Shown: positions 25,517 through 34,577, counted from the first letter of the stretch. The stretch is 43,354 nt of DNA from Deltaproteobacteria bacterium (GCA_030595125.1 JAUVDV010000047.1:1-43354), one strand, 5' to 3'. Made by a program: numbers and translations. Notes: generated by a model not told the origin, from the sequence alone.

Positions 25517-26334
25517 AACATGCCCCCCATCATCGTTCCCATGCCCGAATACATGATCGTCGCCGCAGAGACCGCACCGTAGAGGACGACCAGGAAGACC
25601 AACGCGTTGAGTGAAGCCTTGGACACGGCCACCGGAACCTCGGTTGAGGAGCGCCCCACGGCCATACCATGGTAGCAAGCGATCAGGAACATACCGGCGC
25701 CGCCCACCAGCACCTTGACTGTGAGCCCGATGATATCCGCCTGGGTCACCGCGGAGAACACCGACCGGAAAAAGACGCTGGCGGGAATGGAGACCAGGAA
25801 CTGTGCGACCAGAAAGCCGCCGAACAGAGCCACCGTATCGAACAGGATATTGAGCCCAAAGACGGAAATCACCCCTCCGAAAATGCGTGGCGTGATGAGC
25901 TGGCGGATGGGGGACAGACCCATGGCCTCGATGGCCTCAATTTCCCTCTGCACGCGCATGACACCGATCTCCGCCGAGATGGCTGTCACCGATCGCACGA
26001 TGACCACCCCGCCAGTCAGTAGCGGCGCCACCTCCCGGAAGACCACTATCGTAATCATCCTCCCCAGATTCTCCGCCCCCGACAGGGCGCCAAACCCGCC
26101 GATACCCGCAACTATGGCGAAGGCTCCCACCCCCAACGCCAGCGTGGCTACCGGTCCCGCCGCCTGCACGCCGGTGAAGTAGATCTGGAGAAACACCTGG
26201 CGCAAGAAATCCCGCTGGCCGAGATCCCGATTTGTCCAGACGACCTTGATGGACAGGTAAAACAGGGCGATGAGCATGAACAGGTATTGCAGCAGCCCCA
26301 GAAAAGCAGATCCTATCCTGTCCAGAAAGCGCAC
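25513..26334 (-). CDS. mlaE: MlaE/YrbE-type permease of the Mla lipid transporter
   Basis: The 273-aa integral membrane protein has the family's five to six hydrophobic segments. Conserved features include GAFAIVAGIGGFGALSGAE, the cytoplasmic coupling-helix stretch ISAEIGVMRVQREIEAIEAM and LSPIRQLITPRIFGGV. It forms the dimeric inner-membrane core that moves lipid to or from the MCE ring, powered normally by MlaF. Here the adjacent ATPase is degenerate. The start is GTG at 26334 with GGGAGGA upstream. It is probably the first gene of the operon; a 277-nt gap with REP-like palindromes separates it from nikR. Confidence 0.92.
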   Translation of the reverse strand: MRFLDRIGSAFLGLLQYLFMLIALFYLSIKVVWTNRDLGQRDFLRQVFLQIYFTGVQAAGPVATLALGVGAFAIVAGIGGFGALSGAENLGRMITIVVFREVAPLLTGGVVIVRSVTAISAEIGVMRVQREIEAIEAMGLSPIRQLITPRIFGGVISVFGLNILFDTVALFGGFLVAQFLVSIPASVFFRSVFSAVTQADIIGLTVKVLVGGAGMFLIACYHGMAVGRSSTEVPVAVSKASLNALVFLVVLYGAVSAATIMYSGMGTMMGGMF

Positions 26335-26407
26335 TGATGATCCTCCCGGGTTGCGAAACGCCTAAATAGCACCTCATCCATCCACTACACATTCTGCCCA
26401 CCTCCGC

Positions 26408-26510
26408 CCGCGGTGTAAACACCGCGGCAACGATACCTGCCAATCTGAATCGGGCTTCCATGTCCATCGGTAAGCCCTTCGGGCTGCTTCGGGCGCTAGG
26501 CCGCACGGCC
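26408..26510. repeat. REP-like palindrome cluster upstream of the Mla operon
   Basis: CCGCGGTGT/ACACCGCGG with a 2-nt spacer (26408-26427) is followed by AGCCC/GGGCT (26473-26485) and GGCC/GGCC (26499-26510), with further GC dyads to about 26550. Read on the minus strand, the flank ATCGTTGCCGCGG matches ATCGTGGCCGCGG at 2634-2646, and both sites also carry an AGCCC/GGGCT hairpin. The cluster fills most of 26335-26611, which otherwise holds no gene. Confidence 0.5.
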
Positions 26511-26611
26511 TTGCGGCGCAGCCGCATCGTTGCCGCGTCGTTCACGGCGCGGTGCGAGGTCGGTCGATAGATTTCTTGGAGACGAAGTGCAGCGAATACA
26601 GAATCAGCTAT

Positions 26612-27028
26612 TTAAAGATCCTCGCCCGTTGATGCGAGGATGAGCTTGCCCAGCTTGACGCCCTTGGTGGAAACCAGGCTGTTCCCCATGCGTACCACCT
26701 GTCTGGCGGGGCCGCGCAGAACCAGTATCTCCAGGCAGTTGTCGTGATCCATGTGCACGTGCATCGTAGAGACCACTATCTCATGGTTGTTGTGTTGCTC
26801 GTGCATCAGCTGGTGCCCCAGATCATGTTGATCGTGATCGTACACGAGCATCACCACCGCCACCCTTGGCTGGGCGTCGGCAGCAACCTCCCACTCCTCC
26901 TTTACCATGGCCTCGCGAATCAGGTCGCGAACGGCCTCGGAGCGATTGTCATAGCCCTTGCCTGCAATCAACTCGTCGAACTTCGCGAGCAGATCATCGT
27001 CGAGCGATATCCCTACGCGGCTGAGCAT
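26612..27028 (-). CDS. nikR: Nickel-responsive ribbon-helix-helix regulator NikR
   Basis: The 138-aa dimeric regulator has an N-terminal ribbon-helix-helix (RVGISLDDDLLAKFDELI) and a C-terminal ACT-type nickel domain. The high-affinity Ni ligands align with E. coli NikR at a +3 offset: His79, His90, His92 and Cys98 (STMHVHMDHDNCLEIL). With nickel bound the family represses nickel uptake genes. AAGGAGGA precedes the ATG at 27028. No nickel transporter or hydrogenase/urease gene is in the window. It is divergent from a surface lipoprotein gene across a 204-nt gap, in which I did not identify an obvious NikR palindrome. Confidence 0.95.
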   Translation of the reverse strand: MLSRVGISLDDDLLAKFDELIAGKGYDNRSEAVRDLIREAMVKEEWEVAADAQPRVAVVMLVYDHDQHDLGHQLMHEQHNNHEIVVSTMHVHMDHDNCLEILVLRGPARQVVRMGNSLVSTKGVKLGKLILASTGEDL

Positions 27029-27232
27029 GGTGGTCCTCCTTGGGCGAACGACTGATGATCAATGAAAAAGGTCGTTGGGGCAACCCCCACCATCGGCGAA
27101 CGAAGAATCTTTCCTTTCGGGGTTTGCGCTATGGCATAATATCTTTCGGTGGGGCGATTTTGTCGCGAACACTGTTACAGCCAGGACATTACAACTAACG
27201 TACTCACGCCTGTGAGCAACGGGAGGCTTTTT

Positions 27233-28888
27233 ATGGATGGTAGATTTCTGACATCGCTGGCCATCCTTGTATTGGCTCTGATTATTGGAGCCTGCGACGG
27301 CGAGTCCGTTTCTCCGAGCGACGGCGGCACGGACACAGACACGAACACCGACACCGACACTGACACCGACACAGACACTGACACCGACACCGACGCCGAC
27401 ACTGACACTGATACCGATACCGGCCCGATCGAGTGCAATGGCGAGCAAATCGCAGAAGGCAACTTCGAGGTGAACTCCGCAGGGGAGCTCCTTGAACTGG
27501 CCGGGTATACAAAGATAACGGGTAATCTCACCCTTCATTGCCCCGATTGCCAGGATTTCTCGTCGCTAATATGCCTGGAATATGTGGGCGGCAATTTTTG
27601 GATCTGGGACAATGATATCTTGCACGAATTCTCCGGCCTGGAGAACCTGAGTGCGGTTGGCGGAAGTTTCACGATAAGCGCCAACCGGATAATCGAGAAC
27701 ATGACAGGACTGACCTCGCTGGAATCAGTCGGTCAGAACTTCACCATATTGGGCAATGAAAGTCTGTCTAGTTTTGAAGGGTTGCCGTCATTGTTGATCG
27801 TGGGCCTCGACCTGGTTCTGGACAGGAACGATTTTCTCCCCGATCTGACGGGACTCGGCAGTCTCCAGGAGGTTGGAAGAAACTTCACGGTAAAAAAGAA
27901 CGACGCCCTGTTGAATTTCGCCGGAGCCGGCGGATTGGTCAACATCCACGGCGAGGTGGAGGTCTATGAAAACATGGCGCTGACGAGCTTCGAAGGCCTC
28001 GACAGTCTCGAGGAAATCGGGAGATCGCTTGTCGTTCATGAAAACGATTCGCTGGACTCGCTGGACGGACTCGAAGCTCTTCAGAAAGTGGGAATCGACA
28101 TCGACATATACTGGTGCGATGCCATAGAGCACGTCGACGGGTTGTCCTCCCTGGCCGAGATCGGGAATAGGCTTCACTTTGGCGCCATGGACTCCCTGGA
28201 CAACATCGACGGCCTGTCGAATCTGGCGACCGTCGGCGATGACGTGAACTTGTCCAGTCTCATTTCCCTGAGAAATGTGGACGGCTTGATCGGCCTTTCG
28301 ATGATTCCCGCGGAATTGCGCATCGACGACAATGCCTCTCTCGAGGACGTGGACGGGCTTGCCGGCATCACCGATGTATTGGGTCAGCTGGTCATCTCCG
28401 ACAACCCGCTGATCGAAGATCTGAACGGCCTTGCAAATCTGGAACTCGTCGGGGCGACCCTGTTCATCAGCGGGAACAGCTTGCTGACCGACTTGAGCGC
28501 ACTCTCCGGGCTACAGACCACAGCGTGGGGCCTGTACATTATGGACAACCCGCTGATCACCAGCCTCGCGGGATTGGAGTCCCTGACCACCATCGGTGGG
28601 TACGGTCTTCAAATCGAGAACAACGCGTTGCTCGAAACCCTCGATGGCCTGGCCGGCCTGACGACCCTGGACGCAGCGTCGGCAATTCAGATCCGCGAGA
28701 ACGATGCTCTCATCAGCCTGCAGGGTCTCGGAGGAATTTTGGTCGCTGACTGCGGTACCGTCTTTGTCACCAATAACGTACAGCTCCCGACCTGTGAAGG
28801 CGACTGGCTCGTCTCTCACCTGGTGTCGCTCGGATGGAGCGCTGCGAGTTACGTCAGCGGAAACGACGATGGGGGTACCTGTGACTGA
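27233..28888 (+). CDS. Surface lipoprotein with Asp-Thr linker and leucine-rich, receptor-L-like repeats
   Basis: The 551-aa protein has a signal peptide ending in lipobox IGAC (about Cys21), then a Ser/Gly stretch and an Asp-Thr repeat linker encoded at 27329-27421. The body consists of about 15 repeats of roughly 24 residues of the form GL-x2-L-x2-V/I-G-x4-I-x2-N-x-L-x2-L/F, a leucine-rich or receptor-L-domain-like solenoid. A short Cys-containing C-terminus follows. The start is the ATG at 27233 with GGGAGG 6 nt upstream, preferred over an in-frame GTG at 27149 that would put 28 residues before the signal peptide. It is probably displayed on the outer surface; the binding partner is unknown. 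It lies 19 nt before the next lipoprotein gene, likely one operon. Confidence 0.85.
   Translation: MDGRFLTSLAILVLALIIGACDGESVSPSDGGTDTDTNTDTDTDTDTDTDTDTDADTDTDTDTGPIECNGEQIAEGNFEVNSAGELLELAGYTKITGNLTLHCPDCQDFSSLICLEYVGGNFWIWDNDILHEFSGLENLSAVGGSFTISANRIIENMTGLTSLESVGQNFTILGNESLSSFEGLPSLLIVGLDLVLDRNDFLPDLTGLGSLQEVGRNFTVKKNDALLNFAGAGGLVNIHGEVEVYENMALTSFEGLDSLEEIGRSLVVHENDSLDSLDGLEALQKVGIDIDIYWCDAIEHVDGLSSLAEIGNRLHFGAMDSLDNIDGLSNLATVGDDVNLSSLISLRNVDGLIGLSMIPAELRIDDNASLEDVDGLAGITDVLGQLVISDNPLIEDLNGLANLELVGATLFISGNSLLTDLSALSGLQTTAWGLYIMDNPLITSLAGLESLTTIGGYGLQIENNALLETLDGLAGLTTLDAASAIQIRENDALISLQGLGGILVADCGTVFVTNNVQLPTCEGDWLVSHLVSLGWSAASYVSGNDDGGTCD
27329..27421 (+). repeat. Hexanucleotide repeat tract encoding an Asp-Thr linker (LRR lipoprotein)
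   Basis: About 31 codons alternate GAC/GAT with ACx (with one Asn and one Ala), a degenerate 6-nt repeat placed just after the lipid anchor. Similar tracts occur at 29043-29102 (Asp/Glu-Thr), 38080-38264, 38559-38627, 40164-40250 and 41788-41919. Confidence 0.85.
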
Positions 28889-28907
28889 CAGGAGGAACTC
28901 AGAGGTA

Positions 28908-30533
28908 ATGGATATTCACCGTTCAAAGTCTGTGCTCTTCCTGATGGCTGTCGCCGTGTTGTGGTCGGTTGCCGGCCCCTGTTCGTGCGGCGGGGGAAAG
29001 AAGAATGATTCGGTCGATTCGGACAGCGATAGCGGCGTTCCGACTGATACCGACACGGAGACGGAAACCGAAACTGAGACTGAAACTGAAACTGAGACTG
29101 AGCCGGATGCCGGATCACCTTGCTCACCCTGGCTGCTACAGATGGGCGGGAGTTTTTCGGATTCCGTCTGTGACGTGGTCGCGAAGGATGACGGGTCGGT
29201 GGTCGTTCTGGGTAAATTCGCGGGGGCGATAACGTTTGGCGAGGGCGTCGGAACCGTATCCTTCGATGCGGCGGGACCTCATGATCTTTTCCTTGCCAGC
29301 TTCGACGAGGATGCATCGTTTCTCTGGGCTACGGTCATCACAGGCGATGGTTCGGAGGTATGTGGTGACTTGGCGTTGCTCGGTGATGACCTCTTGATAA
29401 GCGGTACTGTCTTCGACAACGATATCACTATCGGAACAGGCGGCACGGCCATATTTCTGCCCAATCTCTCCGGGAGTAATGAAATGTTTTTGGCATCACT
29501 TTCGCAGACAGGTGATCCAATATGGGCCAGGGCGCTGGCCAGTGATATCTGGGGTGTGGCCTATGCGAACCATGCTGCCCTGCCGGACGGCACCGGTTTT
29601 TACGCCGTGGGCGGATTCAGCGGAGAGATTGTCTTCGGTGGCGGTGAGCCTGGCGAGACAACGCTGGTTTCCTCGCCCGATATGTCCCCCTATTACGATC
29701 CCTCGGATATCTTTATCGCCAGATACACCCCGGACGGCACCCTCGAATGGGCCAATCGTTTGACAAGCGGTGATGGCCCGAAGATTCTCAAAGATGTCGC
29801 TGTAACTGCGGTCGGAGCGCTCTATATCGTGGGAACAATCGATATGCCGGTTGTTTTTGGCGAGGGAGAGGTAACCGAAGTGGAATTGATCGGAACACAG
29901 CCGTTCGATGCGTTTTTTGCCAGGGTTTCCAGTGATGGTTCCTTCGAATGGGCAACTATGGCAGTAGGATCCTTCACTGAGGAACCTACCGGTGTAAAAG
30001 CGCTCTCCAACGGTTCGGCGGTTTTCGCCGGTCGTTTCACCTCATCGATTACCTTCTCTGTGGGCACTCCCGAGGTGACGACTTTGCATGACAACAGTGG
30101 CAGCGGCGATATCTTCGTTGCCAGTTATTCCGAGGCCGGTGTTTTTAGTTGGGCTGTCCGCGCCGGTGGAAGCAGCACTGGATATTACGACGTTCCGAAT
30201 GGATTGGAAGTTTTGAATGGCGATCTGATCGTTGTCACCGGCTATATCAAGGGAAGCTCCACGTTTGGTGAGGGAAGTGATTCGATTGTGATAGTCGGCA
30301 ACGGCGAAAAGGATTTATTTACCGCTGTTTACATGGCGGATGGATCGCTGTCTGACGCCTGGGCCGGCGGAGGGGTTCTCGACGATTGGGGAACGGCCGC
30401 AGCGGCAAGTGGAGAGCACTATTTCATCGCCGGCGATTTTCAGGGAATGGCGGATCTTAGCGGACATTGTTCTACAGAGTGGCTTTCCGCCTCGGGCCCA
30501 CAGGACATTTTTGTCGGTCGATACCCCCTGTAG
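28908..30533 (+). CDS. Exported linker-bearing protein with SBBP/beta-propeller-like repeats
   Basis: The 541-aa protein has a hydrophobic signal followed by a Cys pair (GPCSCGGG). The residue before each Cys is not ideal for a lipobox, so lipidation is likely but not certain. The linker is Asp-Ser then Asp/Glu-Thr repeats, ending EPDAGSPC. The body is built of about 50-60-residue repeats with Asp-Leu/Ile-Phe-Leu/Val-Ala-Ser/Arg-Phe/Tyr motifs (HDLFLASF, DIFIARYTPDGTLEW, DIFVASYSEAG), as in SBBP beta-propeller proteins. The start chosen is the ATG at 28908 preceded by GGAGG and AGAGG; a GTG 27 nt upstream is an alternative. It follows the LRR lipoprotein gene by 19 nt. Confidence 0.8.
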   Translation: MDIHRSKSVLFLMAVAVLWSVAGPCSCGGGKKNDSVDSDSDSGVPTDTDTETETETETETETETEPDAGSPCSPWLLQMGGSFSDSVCDVVAKDDGSVVVLGKFAGAITFGEGVGTVSFDAAGPHDLFLASFDEDASFLWATVITGDGSEVCGDLALLGDDLLISGTVFDNDITIGTGGTAIFLPNLSGSNEMFLASLSQTGDPIWARALASDIWGVAYANHAALPDGTGFYAVGGFSGEIVFGGGEPGETTLVSSPDMSPYYDPSDIFIARYTPDGTLEWANRLTSGDGPKILKDVAVTAVGALYIVGTIDMPVVFGEGEVTEVELIGTQPFDAFFARVSSDGSFEWATMAVGSFTEEPTGVKALSNGSAVFAGRFTSSITFSVGTPEVTTLHDNSGSGDIFVASYSEAGVFSWAVRAGGSSTGYYDVPNGLEVLNGDLIVVTGYIKGSSTFGEGSDSIVIVGNGEKDLFTAVYMADGSLSDAWAGGGVLDDWGTAAAASGEHYFIAGDFQGMADLSGHCSTEWLSASGPQDIFVGRYPL

Positions 30534-30551
30534 TCGGAGTAGCTTGTTGGG

Positions 30552-30565
30552 GGAATTTTAATTCC
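30552..30565. promoter_or_regulatory. Inverted repeat GGAATT-TT-AATTCC upstream of the DUF4143 ATPase gene
   Basis: A perfect 14-nt dyad lies in an AT-rich 64-nt gap immediately before the ATPase start, together with TACATG repeated at 30578 and 30595. The site could be an operator; no clear -35/-10 pair was identified. Confidence 0.3.
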
Positions 30566-30597
30566 ATGTTTTAAAAATACATGCTAATTTAAAGTAC

Positions 30598-31749
30598 ATG
30601 TTTAAACGTGCACTGAATCTTCCAGCCGAACTGGAGGAGACTATTTTCCTCTGGGGGCCGCGTCAGACCGGCAAATCCACATTGCTCCGTGAGACGTACG
30701 CGGACGCCATATGGGTGGATCTACTCAAGGCCGACCAGTTTCGCAAGTATCTGAACGCTCCGGAGCGACTGCGACAGGAGATTTCGACGGGAAATGACAA
30801 TCGCATCGTAGTGATCGACGAAATCCAGAAGGTTCCCGATCTCCTCGATGAGGTTCACTGGATGATGGAAAACCAGAACAGGCGATTTGTTCTTTGCGGA
30901 TCGAGCGCACGGAAGGTCAGGCGCGGGCACGCCAATCTCCTGGGCGGCCGAGCAGTCCGATACGAACTGAGTGGCCTGGTGTCCGCCGAGTTGAAGGACG
31001 AATTCTCTCTGGAGCGAGTCTTGAATCACGGCTACCTGCCCCGTCACTACCTTTCAGAACGCCCCTTACGGATGCTGAACTCCTATGTGGCGGATTATCT
31101 GAAGGAGGAAGTCGCCTCGGAGGGGCTGGTCAGAAATCTCCCGTCCTTTTCCGGATTCTTAAACGCCGCCGCGCTGTCCGACACCGAGCCCGTGAGCTTT
31201 TCTACCATCGCCCGCGATTGCGGAGTATCTTCACCCACGATCAAGGCGTACTTCGAAATCCTTGTCGATACGCTCCTCGGACGCTGGCTGGAGCCCTTTA
31301 AAAAAAGACCCAAGAGACGCAGGGTATTGTCTCCCAAATTCTACTTTTCCGATGTGGGTGTGGTGAATTTTCTGGCCGAGAGAGGACGTCTTCAACCCGG
31401 CTCGGAACTCACAGGCAAGGCCTTTGAAAACTGGGTTCATCATGAAATGACCGCGTTCAACAGTTACAGTGAATCCTTCTGGAACATCACCTATTGGAGG
31501 CTCTCCACCGGAGCGGAGGTTGATTTCATCGTCAACGATCTGGAACTTGCCATCGAGGCCAAAGCCACCCGAAGAGTCACGAACAACCATCTCAAGGGGC
31601 TTCGAAAACTATCTCAAGAACATCCGCAGACCGGGGCGAAAATAGTGGTTTGCATGGAGGACACCGCTCGAATCACCGATGACGGAATTCTCATCCTTCC
31701 GGCAGAAGAATTCACTGCGCGTTTGTGGGCACACGATCTGGGTTGCTGA
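30598..31749 (+). CDS. AAA_14/DUF4143 family ATPase with C-terminal nuclease-like domain
   Basis: The 383-aa protein has an N-terminal P-loop ATPase: Walker A GPRQTGKS (20-27), Walker B IVVIDEIQ (70-77) and sensor-like LCGSSARKVRR. The C-terminal DUF4143 region contains GAEVDFIV and AIEAKAT near residues 306-324, a PD-(D/E)xK-like arrangement (Asp, Glu-x-Lys). The family is widespread and often lies in accessory regions, with poorly defined functions. The upstream gap is AT-rich (30534-30597). It converges on the activase gene with only 3 nt between stops. No toxin or transposase partner is visible. Confidence 0.9.
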   Translation: MFKRALNLPAELEETIFLWGPRQTGKSTLLRETYADAIWVDLLKADQFRKYLNAPERLRQEISTGNDNRIVVIDEIQKVPDLLDEVHWMMENQNRRFVLCGSSARKVRRGHANLLGGRAVRYELSGLVSAELKDEFSLERVLNHGYLPRHYLSERPLRMLNSYVADYLKEEVASEGLVRNLPSFSGFLNAAALSDTEPVSFSTIARDCGVSSPTIKAYFEILVDTLLGRWLEPFKKRPKRRRVLSPKFYFSDVGVVNFLAERGRLQPGSELTGKAFENWVHHEMTAFNSYSESFWNITYWRLSTGAEVDFIVNDLELAIEAKATRRVTNNHLKGLRKLSQEHPQTGAKIVVCMEDTARITDDGILILPAEEFTARLWAHDLGC

Positions 31750-31752
31750 TTT

Positions 31753-32463
31753 TCAGTGTCGTTCAGTCGTTTTTTCCAGCAGCGCTTTGGGGATCTCCCC
31801 GATTTCCGGGTTCTCGTCCCGGGCGAGGAACCAGAGGCCCGCGAGGGGAACCGTGCGTCCCATCAGCGCCACCTCGGTGTAGCGGCGCAGCACTTCTACG
31901 AACGGTCGATTCAGGGTAAATCCCCCGGAGAGGTAGAGCTTGTCGGGTTTGCCGGTGAAATCGAAACAGTTGCGGGCCAGGCCGTGGACAAAGCGGCCGA
32001 TGGCTTTTGTTGCGCTCTCCCCTGCGGAGACCTGATCCATGATCCGTTCTATGGCGTAGGTGCCGCAGGTGACGGGGGTCCATTTGTCCTCGATCTCGAT
32101 GGCGTCCCAGTCGATGTCGTAAAACTTTCCGAGCATCTCCAGAGTGGCCCCGGTGGCGGAAGCGCAACCAACGGACCAGTCGAGCTTGACCGGTCGGCGC
32201 CCGGCAAAGGCGACCAACTTGGCGTCCCGGGATCCCAGATCCAACACCGTGAAATTGTCATCGTCTACCAGAGCCAGGGCACCGCTGGACAGAGCGATGA
32301 GATCGTTCTCGAATCTTTTGGATCGGTTTCGCGCGGTGTGGCCAGTACCCCAGTCGAAACGAAGATCGCCCGCGGACAACTCCCTGGTGGGAACGATCTT
32401 CACAGAGTCATCACCCGCGCTGAAGAGCTTGCTCCACGACGATCCCGCATCGCCAAACTTCAT
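31753..32463 (-). CDS. HgdC/BadF-type ASKHA ATPase (2-hydroxyacyl-CoA dehydratase activator family), compact form
   Basis: The 236-aa protein aligns along its length with HgdC-type activases. Matches are phosphate-1 FGDAGSSWSK (3-12), the RNRSKRFENDLIAL segment, VLDLGSRDAKLV (phosphate-2), Cys100 in DWSVGCASATG, Cys133 in TPVTCGTYAIE and LSGGFTLN (179-186). In the family these two Cys per subunit bind a shared [4Fe-4S] cluster in a homodimer that delivers a low-potential electron upon ATP hydrolysis. Phosphate-1 differs from the canonical DxGSTTTK. The ATG overlaps the preceding gene (ATGA, 32460-32463), pointing to the Cys-rich neighbour as its electron acceptor. No recognisable HgdAB dehydratase is present. 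Confidence 0.75.
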   Translation of the reverse strand: MKFGDAGSSWSKLFSAGDDSVKIVPTRELSAGDLRFDWGTGHTARNRSKRFENDLIALSSGALALVDDDNFTVLDLGSRDAKLVAFAGRRPVKLDWSVGCASATGATLEMLGKFYDIDWDAIEIEDKWTPVTCGTYAIERIMDQVSAGESATKAIGRFVHGLARNCFDFTGKPDKLYLSGGFTLNRPFVEVLRRYTEVALMGRTVPLAGLWFLARDENPEIGEIPKALLEKTTERH

Positions 32464-33254
32464 GTCTTTACCCGCGACAGCCGAATAAACGCCTCGATCT
32501 TTGCCATGGTGGCGGCGCTCAGTGTGTCGTGCACGTCCACGTACATTCCCCGATGCTTGTGGGCCAGGTGTTTGGCTAGCATAGATTTGGCGCAGAAACC
32601 CTGGCTGAAAAAGACGATGGGAAGGCCATCGGGAACTGCTGTCTCCAGATCCAGATCAGCCGGGCGCCCCTGTTCCACGCAGCGGGTCCAGCCGAAGACG
32701 TGTGTGGTTTGCAAAAAGAGATCGAGCACCTCGATAGGGTGAGGCGGCGTTCCCCAAAAGCCGTGAGTGGGCTCGCATCGATCGGCTGTCGCTTGATGTT
32801 GCTCGTCAGAAGTGAGCGGCTCGATGATGGCTTCCATCGTGCGGATGATCCTCTTTTTCAGAGAACCCCTCGACTCGCAAAGCAACGGGGCGTCGGGATC
32901 ATTGCGACTCTCGTTCACGGTGACGACAACCTCAACGCCGGTAACCTCCTCCACAAGCCTCGCGGCGAACCTGCCCGCGTCGCATTTCTCCGGCCCGGTG
33001 GCCGCGACCACGCAGTGTAGCCTGTCTCCCAGAACGATTGCGTTGTCGACGCAGTTACGAATGATGTGGCAAAATGCATCCGGCACCGCGCCGCTTTTTT
33101 TTGCGTCATAAAACACGTCAAGATCAAAGAAGGTCGCGCCGTCGAAACGTTTGGATGCTTTCTCCAGATCTTGTCTGGGAGGAGCCCCCCAGAAGCCGAT
33201 GACCTTGTGGTTGCCGACAATGATCTCGGACAGGGTCTTGCGATTGAGCAACAC
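32460..33254 (-). CDS. Unknown cysteine-rich protein between thiC and an HgdC-type activase
   Basis: I do not recognise this 264-aa protein with confidence. It has eight Cys residues and two similar motifs, GFWGAPPRQDLEKA near residue 20 and GFWGTPPHPIEVLDLF near 164, suggesting an internal duplication with two related half-domains. No signal peptide or membrane segment is seen, so it should be cytosolic. Initiation is GTG at 33254, directly after the thiC stop, and its end overlaps the activase start. By context it is the likely partner of the activase, possibly a distant HgdB/D-type component or another Fe-S protein needing a low-potential electron. This is inference from neighbours only. 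Confidence 0.65.
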   Translation of the reverse strand: MLLNRKTLSEIIVGNHKVIGFWGAPPRQDLEKASKRFDGATFFDLDVFYDAKKSGAVPDAFCHIIRNCVDNAIVLGDRLHCVVAATGPEKCDAGRFAARLVEEVTGVEVVVTVNESRNDPDAPLLCESRGSLKKRIIRTMEAIIEPLTSDEQHQATADRCEPTHGFWGTPPHPIEVLDLFLQTTHVFGWTRCVEQGRPADLDLETAVPDGLPIVFFSQGFCAKSMLAKHLAHKHRGMYVDVHDTLSAATMAKIEAFIRLSRVKT

Positions 33255-34577
33255 CTAGAGCTTGTCCTTGACGACCCGGGTCACCTTCAAGGCGCAGTGT
33301 TTGGGACCGCACATTGAGCAGTAGTCGGCCTTGATGTCCTCGGGGCGAACGTGGGACTCGGAGTGCATCATCCGGGCCCTCTGAGGATCCATCGACAGCT
33401 CGAATACCCGGTTCCAGTCGAAGGCGGCCCTCGCCCTGGAGAGCTCGTCATCCCGGTCCCTGGCCCCGGGCCGATGCCTGGCTATGTCCGCCGCGTGGGC
33501 GGCAATCTTGTACGCCACAACCCCCTGGCGTACGTCCTCCAGATCAGGCAGACCCAGATGCTCACGCGGGGTCACGTAGCACAGCATAGACGCGCCGCTG
33601 AACGCTCCCATGGTAGCCCCTATTGCCGACGTGATGTGATCGTAACCTGGCGCAATGTCGGTCACGATGGGCCCCAGGATGTAGAACGGCGCCTCGTGGC
33701 ACCATTCGCGCTCCTTTTGCATATTCATGGCGATCTGATCGAATGGAACGTGGCCGGGCCCCTCAACCATGACCTGCACCTCGGCGTCGTGGCAGCGCTT
33801 GACGAGCTTGCCCAGGGTCTTCAGCTCGGCGAACTGGGCCTCGTCGCTGGCATCCGCCAGACAACCGGGTCGTAGTCCGTCTCCCAGGCTGAGCGTCACA
33901 TCATGACGCCGACAGATATCCAGGAGTCGGTCGAACTCCGTGTACAGAAGGTTCTCCCGATCGTGGTGGATCATCCACAGCGCGGAAAGGGATCCCCCGC
34001 GGCTGACTATTCCCGCCAGGCGCTCTGTGGCCATGGGAACGTGTTCCCGAAGCAAACCGCAGTGGACGGTCATGAAGTCGACGCCCTGTTCCGCCTGTTC
34101 CTCGATGACTCCAAATAGGATGTCCGGCGTAAGATTTTCGGGCTCGTCCACGCGCTCTATCGCCTCGTAGATGGGGACCGTTCCCAGCGGCGCCGAACAG
34201 TTGTCGAGCAATGTCTTTCTGATATCCACGATGTACGGGCCCACGGATAGATCCATCACCGCGTCCGATCCCAGTGCCAGGCAGAGGCGTAGCTTCTGTA
34301 GTTCCTCGTCCGCGCTGGACCTCACCGGGGATCCGCCGATGTTCGCGTTTATCTTGCAGGTGACCGCGTCCCCTATTCCCTGGGGATCGAGGGTGTCGTG
34401 GTGGATATTGGCGGGGATGACCAGTCTTCCGCGTGCAATCTCGTCACGCACCAGCTCGGGATCGATTTTCTCTCGTTGCGCCACGCGGGCCATCTCGCCG
34501 GTGATCTCCCCGGCACGGGCGTAGTGCATTTGAGTGACGACCTCGCCAGTTCTTCCCTTTATCCAATCTTTTCGCAT
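33255..34577 (-). CDS. thiC: Phosphomethylpyrimidine synthase ThiC (or BzaF-like paralogue)
   Basis: The 440-aa radical SAM enzyme converts 5-aminoimidazole ribotide to HMP-phosphate for thiamine biosynthesis. It is the short form typical of anaerobes. The C-terminal cluster motif is CSMCGPKHC (Cys420, Cys423, Cys428). Conserved [31 protein letters not shown] and [18 protein letters not shown] are all present. GGAGG lies 9 nt before the ATG. I see no TPP riboswitch in the short upstream gap (34578-34635). The closely related BzaF (hydroxybenzimidazole synthase for B12) cannot be excluded by eye, and the neighbouring activase pair is not a normal thiamine gene. YjbQ, once linked to thiamine synthesis, is encoded 2.8 kb away. 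Confidence 0.88.
   Translation of the reverse strand: MRKDWIKGRTGEVVTQMHYARAGEITGEMARVAQREKIDPELVRDEIARGRLVIPANIHHDTLDPQGIGDAVTCKINANIGGSPVRSSADEELQKLRLCLALGSDAVMDLSVGPYIVDIRKTLLDNCSAPLGTVPIYEAIERVDEPENLTPDILFGVIEEQAEQGVDFMTVHCGLLREHVPMATERLAGIVSRGGSLSALWMIHHDRENLLYTEFDRLLDICRRHDVTLSLGDGLRPGCLADASDEAQFAELKTLGKLVKRCHDAEVQVMVEGPGHVPFDQIAMNMQKEREWCHEAPFYILGPIVTDIAPGYDHITSAIGATMGAFSGASMLCYVTPREHLGLPDLEDVRQGVVAYKIAAHAADIARHRPGARDRDDELSRARAAFDWNRVFELSMDPQRARMMHSESHVRPEDIKADYCSMCGPKHCALKVTRVVKDKL

Noticed and set aside
25517-25678. N-terminal extension of the MlaF-like protein by 54 residues
   Set aside because: It overlaps the mlaE coding sequence in another frame. A TTG with a G-rich ribosome site at the mlaE stop fits the usual operon coupling.
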